DNA of 64,000 nt from Roseiarcus sp963833955 (GTDB lineage Bacteria > Pseudomonadota > Alphaproteobacteria > Rhizobiales > Beijerinckiaceae): NCBI GenBank assembly GCA_963833955.1, contig CAWHZY010000003.1, positions 62,001 through 126,000 of the forward strand. The letters run 5' to 3'. The notes under the pieces were generated by a model. It had not been told where the DNA came from, made no database searches, and was given only the letters and a program-made list of their open reading frames with translations. Position 1 is the stretch's first letter, and every line of letters starts with the position of its first letter. Both the position numbers and the translations under genes were made by a program. Below, one piece after another: positions 43,925-54,032 of this stretch.

Positions 43925-45158
43925 ATGTCCCCGATTACTTTGACGCAAGAAGACGCCCCAACCATTGAAAAGCGCCCACGTCGGGGCGTGCACGTGAGAC
44001 AAGATATCCCGGCGGACGATAAGGCCCCGCGTGGGGGCGTGCATTCGATAGGCGGTGAGCCCGCAACACGCGGGCTCCGCGCCATCGGCGAACCACGTGA
44101 ATCACGTGGCGCCGGACTGGCCGCAGCATTCCCCGGGTTTACCTACCAGGGAGGGCCGGTCATCACCTGTCCCAACATGTACTCGACGTTTTGGGGCTCC
44201 GAGTGGTTGAGCGACCCCGCTCATCTAGCGCGCGCTGCACGGATGAGCCAGTTTCTGGATGATATTGTGGCGGGTGGGTATATGAATATCCTGAACCAAT
44301 ATATTGGAAACAATCTTGGGTTTTTTATACGAGCAAGCTTCGTGCCCAATGTCGCCACTACGCTGACCGACTCCGCAATACATGGCGTCATCCAAAGCTG
44401 CATAAACTCTGGTGTCCTGCCGGAGCCGCCGGCGTCGTCCAATAACATCGGACTGGTCATTTACCTCGACGAGACGATCGGGATCAACGATCCGTCGGAC
44501 GGGCTCGTGCTCTGCGAGGCCTCGGGGGATACCGCATTTGGCTATCATAGCTTCTTTACCACGTCAGCGGGACATCCGTTTTACTATGCAGTGATTCCGT
44601 GCCTGAGCGATCAATGCGTGTCTGAAATCCTGCCCCGGCGACGACGCGGGTTGCTCGCTGCATCTCGCACAGACCCAAGAGCAGAGGCTGACGCAGGTCA
44701 CCAGCCACGAATTCTCCGAGATGGTGACCGATCCGCAACTCAACGCGTGGTACGATACGAACTCGGGGTCAGAGATTGGAGACATCTGCAACGGAGAAGG
44801 GGACAGTATCACGCTTCGCGCGGACACCTGGAACGTGCAGCGCGAATATAGCAAAACTGATGATATCAACTCAAATGGAGTTACCGTCTGCATCACGGAA
44901 GCGCCGAATCCGATCCCGAAGCTGAGCCCCGGGCCGGCTTCTATCGCCGCCGGTTACGCTCGTGTCGCCGAACTCGCGAGGTTAAGGAGCTTGCTTCCGC
45001 TTCCTCCGGTAACTTTTGATGTGAGAAGCCGGCAGGTCTCGATGAACGAGAAGCACGTTCACGAATACTTCAACACGCGTTTACGTCCGTTCCACCACTC
45101 GCACCTTGTTCCTGATCTTCCCAACCTTCTGCGAGCGTTTGCAGACGCACTTTCCTAA
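43925..45158 (+). pseudogene. EXORDIUM/PHI-1-like zincin-type protein with a repeat-motif leader, frameshifted
   Basis: The first frame from ATG 43925 opens with the repeat motif of the previous gene ('EKRPRRGVH', 'APRGGVHSIGGEPATRG', residues ~15-60), then 'GGPVITCPNMYSTFWGSEW' and 'FGYHSFFTTSAGHPFYYAVIPCLSDQC'. One extra A in the AAA at 44625-44627 breaks it; the other frame continues 'SCPGDDAGCSLHLAQTQEQ' and 'VTSHEFSEMVTDPQLNAWYD..SGSEIGDICNGE', then ends at 45158. The G-H-S-F / Y-A-V-I-P / SHExxExxTDPxxNAWY / E-I-x-D-x-C pattern resembles plant EXORDIUM (PHI-1) proteins. The HExxE may be a zincin-type metal site. The span is one base over a multiple of three; the corrected length is 410 residues. 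No signal peptide is visible; the repeat leader occupies its place. Confidence 0.72.
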
Positions 45159-45165
45159 CGGCCGC

Positions 45166-45201
45166 GGTCCCACGCCGAGCACCCTTGTCGGGTGTGGGAC
45201 C
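45166..45201 (+). terminator. Hairpin between the EXORDIUM-like and acyl carrier protein genes
   Basis: GGTCCCAC (45166-45173) pairs perfectly with GTGGGACC (45194-45201), and inside it ACCC pairs with GGGT. There is no T-run, so it may stabilise the upstream mRNA or terminate weakly. The ACP gene starts ~95 bases later with its own GGGAGG ribosome binding site. Confidence 0.45.
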
Positions 45202-45295
45202 AAGTCCGGCGAGTCCCCTGTAGGCTAACGGTTGGTTTTGGGTGCTGCGGGCGCGAGGTATCTGCTACTTCGAGATGTGAATAGGGAGGTTAAGG

Positions 45296-45598
45296 ATGAC
45301 CTACCGAGAGCAGATCCTCGGTATCGTGTCGAAGCACATACCATCTGGCTCGAAAACTGTCGATGAAACCCTCAAGCTTGAGGAGTTGGGATTGGCTTCC
45401 TTGGACGTTTTGGAGATCATCTTCGAAATAGAGGAGGCGTTTCAAATACAGGTCCCGTACATATCACCTGGCCAGCAAGTCAGCAGTGCAAACGCCGACG
45501 GCCACTACAAGGACCAAGTCGAAACCGTTCATGATATGGTAAACGCGGTCGAGCGCATCCTCGCGGACTCTAAGTCGGTCGCTCGCTCGGTGCAATGA
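45296..45598 (+). CDS. Acyl carrier protein
   Basis: 100 residues. The phosphopantetheine serine is Ser35 in 'LEELGLASLDVLEIIFEIEEAF' region; the usual DSL is ASL here, as in some specialised ACPs. The four-helix ACP pattern is clear, and a C-terminal extension of ~15 polar residues is present. It lies 3 bases upstream of a ketosynthase, so it should carry the acyl chain that enzyme extends. The pair resembles NodF/NodE-type specialised fatty acid modules rather than the housekeeping acpP-fabF locus. A GGGAGG precedes the start. Confidence 0.88.
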   Translation: MTYREQILGIVSKHIPSGSKTVDETLKLEELGLASLDVLEIIFEIEEAFQIQVPYISPGQQVSSANADGHYKDQVETVHDMVNAVERILADSKSVARSVQ

Positions 45599-45601
45599 CC
45601 G

Positions 45602-46816
45602 ATGAATAGGGTGGTCGTCACCGGACTGGGGGTCGTTTCGCCGGCCGGATGCAAGTTGAGCGAGTTCTGGTCGCAAATCCTTGATGGTATTAGCGCGATC
45701 CGTCCGATAACCCTCGTCTCCTCAGATCTCTTGGACATTAAGGTGGCCGCAGAGGTTGTCGGGTTCGAACCAAGCACTTGGATTGAGCCAAAGCGTCTTT
45801 CGATGCTGGATCAATTCTCGCAATTTGCGATCGCCGCCGCGCAGCAGGCGCTCGTTGATGCTCGGCTGGTGATAGACGAATCCTTGGCCGAACACGTCGC
45901 AACTATCGTAGGCAGCGGGGTCGGGGGACAGAACACACTTGAGACGAGCTATAAACGCATCTACGGCGAAGGTAACCTACGCGCGCATCCGCTCACCATA
46001 TTGAAGCTCATGATCAACGCACCGGTTTCAAACATCTCGATCGAGCTTGGTCTCAAAGGCCCAAGCTTCGCCATTGCGAGCGCCTGTGCTTCGGGCACTC
46101 ACGCCATCGGTGAGGCGTTCTTCATGGTCAGGTCCGGGCGGGTGAAGGCGGCGGTCGCTGGTGGCAGCGACGCATGCTTGACGCTGGGGACAATCAAAGC
46201 ATGGGAAGCAATGCGTGTGCTCAGCCAAGACACCTGCCGGCCCTTCTGCCGCGATCGCAGCGGAACGGTTCTCGGGGAAGGCTCAGCAATATGCGTTCTT
46301 GAGACGCTCGATGACGCCCGAGCGCGCGGAGCGCAAATTTACGCGGAGGTTGTCGGGTTTGGCATGGGAGCAGACGGTCGGGACATGGTATTGCCGGACG
46401 TTGCGGGTGTGGCACGGGTAATTGATCAAGCTCTTAAGGACGCAAAGCTTGAGCTGGACTCCGTCGACTACGTAAACGCGCACGGAACAGGCACCGTAGC
46501 AAATGACATCATTGAGTCTCGAGCATTGCAGAGGGCTTTTGGAAGCCACGCAAGGCGCCTCGCGATTTCATCCAGCAAGGCAGTTCTTGGCCACGGTCTC
46601 GGCGCCGCAGGAGCGTTGGAGTTTGCGGTTACGGTGTTAGCGGTCCGGAATCAGGTTGCACCTCCCACTGCAAACTTCACGGAGAAGGACCCTGAGTGCG
46701 ATCTCGATTATGTGCCGAATGAAGCACGTCAGACGCCGATACGAGCTGCGATTAGCTCATCGCTGGCCTTTGGAGGATTGAACGCCGTGCTGGTAGTTCG
46801 TCCGCCTCCAACCTGA
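45602..46816 (+). CDS. Beta-ketoacyl-ACP synthase (KAS II/FabF-like)
   Basis: 404 residues, complete. The catalytic triad is visible: Cys162 in 'IASACASGTHAIGEA', His in 'VNAHGTGTVAND' and His in 'KAVLGHGLGAAGALE', with the KAS ending 'SSLAFGGLNAVLVVRPP'. It condenses malonyl-ACP with an acyl chain on the adjacent ACP. It is not preceded by fabD/fabG. Codon use is less GC-biased than in flanking genes, which suggests horizontal acquisition. It could make an unusual lipid or polyketide starter. Confidence 0.92.
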   Translation: MNRVVVTGLGVVSPAGCKLSEFWSQILDGISAIRPITLVSSDLLDIKVAAEVVGFEPSTWIEPKRLSMLDQFSQFAIAAAQQALVDARLVIDESLAEHVATIVGSGVGGQNTLETSYKRIYGEGNLRAHPLTILKLMINAPVSNISIELGLKGPSFAIASACASGTHAIGEAFFMVRSGRVKAAVAGGSDACLTLGTIKAWEAMRVLSQDTCRPFCRDRSGTVLGEGSAICVLETLDDARARGAQIYAEVVGFGMGADGRDMVLPDVAGVARVIDQALKDAKLELDSVDYVNAHGTGTVANDIIESRALQRAFGSHARRLAISSSKAVLGHGLGAAGALEFAVTVLAVRNQVAPPTANFTEKDPECDLDYVPNEARQTPIRAAISSSLAFGGLNAVLVVRPPPT

Positions 46817-46854
46817 CGGAAAGATGAAAGGGCACCGCCGCCGCGCGCCAGCTT

Positions 46855-47118
46855 TTAGGAGCAGACTTCGACCTGCCGCCACGCGTTCTTCAGTCGCGCG
46901 CGGGTGAAGTAGCAGCCATAAGTCGGCCTGAGATCCGGCCAAGCGAACGGCGGTCCGGGCCACGGAAAGCCGCTGAAGCCAAAGTAGCCGGGGCCGACCT
47001 TCCAATCGACCCGCTCGGGCGGGTAGCCGTAGGGCTGAGCTTTGACTGCGCTCGGCTGAGCAACGACGCCGAGTCCGAAAAGCGCGACGACCGCCAGCGA
47101 TGCTGCAGCTTTGGTCAT
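46855..47118 (-). CDS. Small secreted protein, Pro/Tyr/Trp-rich, unknown function
   Basis: 87 residues from ATG 47118. It has a typical signal peptide (residues 1-27, 'MTKAAASLAVVALFGLGVVAQ' region, cleavage around 'VKA'). The mature part is rich in aromatic residues and proline ('YGYPPERVDWKVGPGYFGF', 'WPGPPFAW') with two cysteines ('YGCYF' and the terminal 'EVCS') that could form a disulfide. Such short periplasmic proteins are common and uncharacterised in this order. Confidence 0.65.
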   Translation of the reverse strand: MTKAAASLAVVALFGLGVVAQPSAVKAQPYGYPPERVDWKVGPGYFGFSGFPWPGPPFAWPDLRPTYGCYFTRARLKNAWRQVEVCS

Positions 47119-47228
47119 GGCCGAAACCCCTTCGATCGCTGCCCGGCGGCTTGGCGCCTCTCGGGCCGCTACTTCCGATAGCGCGCGCCTTCGGCGGCTG
47201 CAAGGCGCTTCGGGGGGCGAGGGAAATG

Positions 47229-47669
47229 CTATCGGGCGGTTGCGCGCAGCGCGGCTTCGGCGCCGGCCCCCCGCGCGGAGGCTCGCTCCTTGACTGCGGT
47301 CACGAACCAGTCGGGCGCGCGATGCGCCTCGGCGCAGACATTGACCAGCGCGGCCAGGGCTTCGACCGACTTGCATTCGTCCGCGTGGGCCAGAAGCCAG
47401 ACGGCCCGTTCGTCGCTGACGACGCCCGGCGGTTCAGCCTGCCGGACAACGTGTTCCGCGATCATGTCGACAAAAAACTGTTTCCACTCGGGCGCATTAT
47501 CCATCTCGGCGCGGACGACGGCGAACAATTCATCCGCGGATTCGCGCGAGACTTCCCGGTTGGCGAACACCTCCCGCTTCAACCAGGCGACGTCCTGGGC
47601 CGTTACACGGCGGCCAAGGATCATCGCGCTGATGATCGTCCGGCTCCTGTCGATCGCGAAAGCCATCAT
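47229..47669 (-). CDS. Conserved hypothetical cytoplasmic protein
   Basis: 146 residues if started at the ATG at 47669 ('MMAFAIDRSRTIISAMILGRRVTAQD'); the frame is open upstream to 47792 but that part looks non-coding. Helical and acidic, with 'DVAWLKREVFANREVSRESADELFAVVRAEM' in the centre, spacing reminiscent of TerB-like or EF-hand-like helical bundles without calcium motifs. No function is recognised. Confidence 0.6.
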   Translation of the reverse strand: MMAFAIDRSRTIISAMILGRRVTAQDVAWLKREVFANREVSRESADELFAVVRAEMDNAPEWKQFFVDMIAEHVVRQAEPPGVVSDERAVWLLAHADECKSVEALAALVNVCAEAHRAPDWFVTAVKERASARGAGAEAALRATAR

Positions 47670-47945
47670 ACGCACCTGCACTCTCTCCGGTCCGCCGACT
47701 TTGCCGACGGGTCTGGATACGGGGCGACCGTGCGCCCGAATGTTTTCCCGGGAGTGAATCCGCGCGTAACGTGATGAAGAGCGTGTTGTCACAGTTAAGC
47801 TTCAGCAAAGGGTCATGGTTTCACGAAGATGAAAGCCGCGTTGACGAACGATTAACGAAGTCGTCACGCCCTCGTCATGGACCTCCACGCGGCGCTGAAC
47901 TGGCGATGGCGTGGACCTCGAACGTTCATGGAGGAGATTCGTTCC

Positions 47946-47987
47946 ATGAAAACAGCGCTTTCGGCGATCGCGGGTTGCCGCCCTTGC
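47946..47987 (+). other. Isolated gene start without a body (probable truncation)
   Basis: GGAGGAG followed by ATG 47946 and 'MKTALSAIAG' looks like the beginning of an exported protein, but within ~14 codons the frame runs into the 3' end of the convergent sulfotransferase gene. Either the gene was truncated by rearrangement or this is chance. Confidence 0.3.
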
Positions 47988-47988
47988 T

Positions 47989-49713
47989 TTATCTTGTGGC
48001 CTCTGCGGCGGGCAGGAGTTCGCGCAGTTCGCCGAGCCATTGTTCGTAGCGTCGCCAGCGCTCAATTGAGGTTGCGTAAACCGACTGGCGCGCCTGCCAC
48101 AGGCTCGCTGTTTTCACCGATCGTCCATTCCGTTCCGGCGCCAGACAGGAGTCGCTCCAATCCAGCCCGCAAAAGGCGACCAGGCGCCGCGACTCGGCCT
48201 CCCGGTCCGCGATCAACTTCTCGTATTCGACTTCGATGAACCGGTCGGCCGGCAGCACGCGCCGCCAATGATCCATCAATCGCTCATACTGGCGAAAATA
48301 GAACGCGAGATCGCCGCGGTCCCAGGCATAGTCGTGGCGCGTCTCGAAATCCGCAAAGAAGATCGACAGGCAGGTGTCGACGGGATTGCGCCGGCAATGG
48401 ATGATCCGCGCGTCCGGAAGAGCCAGCCGGAGCAACCCGAGAATTTGGTAGTTCGCAAGTTCTTTGTCGACCACCCGCAGCGCGCCTGGGCCGATTCGGC
48501 GCAAGCCCGCGAAGTAGGCTTCGGCGAACCTGGCGAGTTCGAGGGAATTGGCGCTTGAACCATTCCAGCCGCTGAACCTCTCCAGCCAGAAAGTCAGTTC
48601 GCCGCCGCCGGCGACGGCGGGATGAGAGGACAGGATCTGCTCGAGCAGCGTCGAGCCGCAGCGGGGCATGCCGACGATGAACACCGGAAGGTCGTCGTCA
48701 GGAGACGCGGGCCTCGTCGGGTTTTGCCGCCCCCGCAGAAACGCTTCGGCGGTAAAGCTGTTGATAATGGCGTCGAACCATGTGGCCACCTCCGCGCGAT
48801 TGAGGCGCATCGATTTCGCCCTGAGCCCGTTCGCCGCGTCGTAGTGCCGAATTGCCTCCCCGTACTCGCCAAGATCGTCAAAGGCCTTGCCGAGGCCGAA
48901 GTTGATGTGGATGCGGGACGCCTCGTCGAGTTCTGGCGCTTCGACGAGCCGACGCACGCGATCGATCAACGTCCGATCGGCCTGGGTCATGCGTTTCACC
49001 GCGGTCAGCTGCTGGAAGGCGATCGGTTGGCTCTCGACGGCCTGGATCAGGCAGCGCGCGGCCTCGTCGAACATGCCCCGCGCCGAGAGAAGCTGCGCAA
49101 GCAGTTGCCGCGCCGCTGCGACCTGCCGGGACGGCATGAGGGGGGTCGCGCCAGCAAGCAAGCGTTCGAGTTCCTTTTCGGCTTCATCCGGCTTGCCCTC
49201 CAGCACCAGCGCCTTGGCCAGGTAGTACCGGCGCTTGAGAGCGCTATCGGCCGTTCGGCTCAACTTGCGGCAGGCTCGCAAAGCGTCCGGCGTCGGCGCC
49301 TCTGCTTGCAGGCGGTCGACAAGGCCCCGCAAGGCAGGGTCCGAACCTGGCCGCAGCTCCAGGGCTCGCTGCAGACTGGCCACCGCCTCGGCGGGTCGGC
49401 CGCAGCGGAGCCACAACATGCCAAGGGCGTGGTGAGCCTGCGCACTGTGCGGGTCGAGCCGCACGATTTCCTTGAACACGGCCATCGCCTCGGGCGACCG
49501 CCCGGCATTCGCGTGGCCCTCGGCGGCAAGGAACAGGGTTCGCAGTCTTTGCTTCAGGGCAGGCGAAGGCGGGACCTGCGGGGACGGCTGGGCCGGAAGC
49601 TCGGCCCGCATTGTCTTGCCCTCGCAGCAGTGCTTGAACTTTCGGCCGCTACCGCATGGGCAGAGGTCGTTGCGGCCGACCTTTGTCGTCGCATTCGCCA
49701 CGGCTCCGCTCAC
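47989..49713 (-). CDS. SEC-C / TPR / sulfotransferase multidomain protein
   Basis: 574 residues. N-terminal SEC-C zinc motif 'CPCGSGRKFKHCC' (residues ~18-30), then tetratricopeptide repeats from ~50 to ~300 ('HHALGMLWLRCGRPAEAVASLQRALELRPGS' region is a good copy), then a sulfotransferase domain from ~340 with the PAPS-binding 'FIVGMPRCGSTLLEQILSSHP'. TPR-sulfotransferase proteins are common; the SEC-C cap is less usual. The acceptor (protein, lipid or glycan) is unknown. Confidence 0.9.
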   Translation of the reverse strand: MSGAVANATTKVGRNDLCPCGSGRKFKHCCEGKTMRAELPAQPSPQVPPSPALKQRLRTLFLAAEGHANAGRSPEAMAVFKEIVRLDPHSAQAHHALGMLWLRCGRPAEAVASLQRALELRPGSDPALRGLVDRLQAEAPTPDALRACRKLSRTADSALKRRYYLAKALVLEGKPDEAEKELERLLAGATPLMPSRQVAAARQLLAQLLSARGMFDEAARCLIQAVESQPIAFQQLTAVKRMTQADRTLIDRVRRLVEAPELDEASRIHINFGLGKAFDDLGEYGEAIRHYDAANGLRAKSMRLNRAEVATWFDAIINSFTAEAFLRGRQNPTRPASPDDDLPVFIVGMPRCGSTLLEQILSSHPAVAGGGELTFWLERFSGWNGSSANSLELARFAEAYFAGLRRIGPGALRVVDKELANYQILGLLRLALPDARIIHCRRNPVDTCLSIFFADFETRHDYAWDRGDLAFYFRQYERLMDHWRRVLPADRFIEVEYEKLIADREAESRRLVAFCGLDWSDSCLAPERNGRSVKTASLWQARQSVYATSIERWRRYEQWLGELRELLPAAEATR

Positions 49714-49873
49714 GGCTTTCTGGGCCTCCCTATCGTCTCGCCTGGCCTTATACCCAGCGCGCCTGTAAACGCCACGCCGCGGCGCCGCCGCGCCGGCGCG
49801 ATTCCTGTGGCCGGCCGCGCCGGATTGTGCAAACTTTACCGCTGGGCTTCGGCCGGACTGACAGGAGGCGTGG

Positions 49874-50014
49874 ATGGCGAAGGGTCAAATGAAGAGCAAC
49901 AAAGAAGCCAAGAAGCAAAAATCCGAGAAGCCAAAGAGCTCAATGTCCGAATATAAGAAGTCTCAAGGCGCGGGCGGCCAGGCGGCGTTGCAGGCGCCCG
50001 GCAAGAAATCCTGA
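49874..50014 (+). CDS. Small basic Lys/Ser-rich protein (46 residues)
   Basis: ATG 49874 follows AGGAGG at good spacing. The product starts 'MAKGQMKSNKEAKKQKSEK' and ends 'LQAPGKKS', with nearly a third lysine and no Cys. Similar tiny lysine-rich ORFs are widespread in alphaproteobacteria. Likely disordered, perhaps nucleic-acid or ribosome associated; function unknown. Confidence 0.7.
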   Translation: MAKGQMKSNKEAKKQKSEKPKSSMSEYKKSQGAGGQAALQAPGKKS

Positions 50015-50103
50015 TTGGCTTCATCGACCAAGCCTCGAAAACTCCGCCCGGATAATCCCGTGAGGCGGAGCCGCCATTCGCGGCCACCGACACGCCGTGC
50101 ATT

Positions 50104-51636
<1,533 letters not shown>

Positions 51637-51743
51637 CAGTGGCTCCGGAATTTAAAGCGGCTTTCGGCGAAAGCGTAGCACGGCGGCCCGGTCTCGCTCG
51701 AATGGGGTGGCTTCATACGCCGCGCCGAGTTGCGGCCTCGCGC

Positions 51744-52646
51744 TCAGGCGCGCTGCTCTTGTTTCCGGGTCAATTCCGCGCGCGCTCCCGGAGCTTGCGA
51801 CGGGAGCGGAGGACGTTCGCCCCCACCGGCCGACGGCAGGAACGGATGGATCATTTGGCCAAGCACGCTTTGCGGCAAAGGATGGTCGATCCCGTAATCT
51901 TTGGGCAATTCGTTCGGAAGGTAGCTCGTCCCGAACAGCCAGTCCCAGCACGGCAGCATCGAGGCGAAGTTGCGGTCCCGCGGTCCTGAAAGCGTATGAT
52001 GCCAAAGATGGAACGCGGGGGTCGCGATCAGCCACTCAAACGGGCCAAAGCGCCAGCGCACGTTCGCGTGGATGAAGAACCCCCAGAAAGTCACGAGCAG
52101 CATCAGCAAGGTGGCGATCATCGTTCCCTGGACGCTTTGCGGCGCGCCGAATCCGAGAATGTAGATCGGGATCAGCCCGCAGAGCCGGATGAACGCGTTG
52201 TCAATTGGGTGGGCGCGCGCGCTGATCAGAAAGTAGACGTGCTTCGGGTCATGGTGGACCGAGTGGAAACGCCAGAGCAGGGGGAACTGGTGCGTCCAGC
52301 GATGGCCCCAGTAGAAGCCAAGATCGGCCACCACAAAGGCGGCGAGCCCACGAACCCAGATCGGCCAGGATGCGACCTCGGCCCGCCAACCGCCGGGAAC
52401 GATCTTGAAGGCAAAATAGGCGGCAACCGTGAGCGGGATCAGCAACACGAACGGCGGAAGGAACGTGCTGACGAAATAGAACCCGAGGTCGCTCGGCGTC
52501 GTCGCGCGAAACGTCCGCTCCTTGTGCAGCGGAAACAGCATCTCGAGTGGAATGAAGACGACCGACAGGATCAGCAGCCAGACGCACGCCCTGACGAGGT
52601 CGCGCAAATAGCTGTAAACGTGCGGATCGGACAACAGCGACGTCAC
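51744..52646 (-). CDS. Sterol desaturase/fatty acid hydroxylase family membrane protein
   Basis: 300 residues from GTG 52646, chosen because AAGGA lies eight bases upstream; the longer frame starts with TTG at 52685 inside the terminator hairpin. Four hydrophobic spans and the di-iron histidine boxes are visible: 'HRWTH', 'HSVHH' and 'HLWHH', plus further His in between. The enzyme uses O2 and two irons at the membrane to hydroxylate or desaturate a lipid, possibly hopanoids, carotenoids or sterol-like compounds. Confidence 0.9.
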   Translation of the reverse strand: MTSLLSDPHVYSYLRDLVRACVWLLILSVVFIPLEMLFPLHKERTFRATTPSDLGFYFVSTFLPPFVLLIPLTVAAYFAFKIVPGGWRAEVASWPIWVRGLAAFVVADLGFYWGHRWTHQFPLLWRFHSVHHDPKHVYFLISARAHPIDNAFIRLCGLIPIYILGFGAPQSVQGTMIATLLMLLVTFWGFFIHANVRWRFGPFEWLIATPAFHLWHHTLSGPRDRNFASMLPCWDWLFGTSYLPNELPKDYGIDHPLPQSVLGQMIHPFLPSAGGGERPPLPSQAPGARAELTRKQEQRA

Positions 52647-52683
52647 TGCGGCTTCCTTGAAGAAGTCCAGCGCCAGAAATAGC

Positions 52684-52719
52684 AACGCCCGGGAGAATGC
52701 AAGGCTTCTCCCGGGCGTT
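52684..52719 (-). terminator. Strong bidirectional hairpin after the CTERM gene
   Basis: A perfect 14-bp stem (52684-52697 with 52706-52719) with an 8-base loop, flanked by T/A-rich sequence on both sides. It lies 18 bases beyond the stop of the gene at 52738-53610 and ahead of the hydroxylase start, so it separates the two transcripts. Confidence 0.85.
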
Positions 52720-52737
52720 GTTTAATTTAAGCGGCGC

Positions 52738-53610
52738 TCAAGCTGTGGCGACAGCTCGCTTCGCGAGGAGCTTGCGGCGACCCATGAACGCGAGGCCAAG
52801 GAAGCCCATGATCATCATCGCCCATGTCGATGGCTCTGGCGTCGAGATCGGCGGCGTGTTGACACCTTCGAGGAACACCGTCGGCGGTAGGTTGGTGGTG
52901 CTGCCGCCGTCACCCCAAGCCAGGAACGTCAGCACCGCGCTCCCACTGTTCAGCTCCGCGGCAGTCGGCGTAAAGCTCATGGTGACACTATTCCAATTGA
53001 CGTTCTGCTGGGATGGAGTGTTCATCAGTGTCGAATCGTTCTCGAGATTATCAGCCGTGCCGGTAACGGTGCAGGGACTCGATGAGCAGTTGACGCCGAT
53101 ACCTCCTACGCCAAGGAACACCTTCCACTGCTCGGTGGTGTCGCCGGTGAACCCTGTCTGTTGACCGGCTGCCTGCTGAAATTGGAGGGAGTATGTCGTG
53201 CCCGCCGTCAGCCCAGAAATGGTCTGAAAGATCGTGTCCTCGTATTGCGGATTGCCGTCAGCCTGAAAGAAGTTGGTTCCGGCCGGAACCGTAACACTGA
53301 ACCCGGGGTTGGTATAGACGGGGTAAACATTGCCAGAACCGCCCGCAAAGCCTTCGGAGCCCTGCTTTCCGACGTAGGTCAGGTTACCGTTCTCACCAGC
53401 CGTGCCAACTGACCAGTCAAGCGGCTTCACGGAGTTAAAAAAGTCCTTTTGCGAGTTTGCCGGGTTGAATGGGTTGGTCAACTGATTGAACGTCAGGTTT
53501 TGGACTGGAAGCACGTCCGCCTGCGCAGCATAGGCGGAGAGCGCGAGGGCAAAAGCGGATAAGCTGAGAACCTTGAGCCGATTAGCGTGAATTCGCATCG
53601 AGTGTGTCAT
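52738..53610 (-). CDS. PEPxxWA-CTERM sorting domain-containing exported protein
   Basis: 290 residues. Signal peptide over the first ~32 ('LSLSAFALALSAYAAQA'), a beta-rich body with Gly/Asn/Thr-rich text, and a C-terminal sorting signal: 'TPEPSTWAMMIMGFLGLAFMGRRKLL'-type tail (motif PEPSTWA, hydrophobic span, then Arg/Lys). Such proteins are processed by exosortase-type systems and end on the surface or in extracellular matrix. The body may bind carbohydrate, but no domain is recognised. The start could also be the inner ATG at 53598. Confidence 0.85.
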   Translation of the reverse strand: MTHSMRIHANRLKVLSLSAFALALSAYAAQADVLPVQNLTFNQLTNPFNPANSQKDFFNSVKPLDWSVGTAGENGNLTYVGKQGSEGFAGGSGNVYPVYTNPGFSVTVPAGTNFFQADGNPQYEDTIFQTISGLTAGTTYSLQFQQAAGQQTGFTGDTTEQWKVFLGVGGIGVNCSSSPCTVTGTADNLENDSTLMNTPSQQNVNWNSVTMSFTPTAAELNSGSAVLTFLAWGDGGSTTNLPPTVFLEGVNTPPISTPEPSTWAMMIMGFLGLAFMGRRKLLAKRAVATA

Positions 53611-54032
53611 TCCTGTTTCCCCCGTTAAACGTCAGACGACGAATGGGACTTGCCGCAACGCTAGTTTGGATTTGGAAATACCCCTACGATGCGGAACTCC
53701 AAACTCGTTCCGCAAAAGGAGGATTACGTAAAGTTAATGCTTCGGTCAAGCGATTTTTCAACCGCCGGGGTGGCAGAGATGCGCCCCAAGTGCACTCGCG
53801 CCAGCGATTCCTTGAGGTTAGCCCTCCTTTTCGCAACCTCGTGCAACCTGACGCAATGGCGCCCGCCTGGTTCGGACCTGAGCCACAAGGACGGCCGCGA
53901 TGACCGGGCCGACGCGATAGGCGGCATGGAGCGCCTCGAGACCTCGCCCGCGCGCCATCGCTACCCGAGACTGACCGCGAAGGTGGCGGCCAGCAGCCAG
54001 GATCCGACCGGAGACGGCGCTCGGCGCCTTGC
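53611..54032. other. Intergenic region between the CTERM gene and the first HiPIP
   Basis: No supported gene. The part next to the CTERM gene (53611-53760) is AT-richer and should carry its promoter on the minus strand; I could not settle on hexamers. The remainder is featureless GC-rich sequence. Confidence 0.4.
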
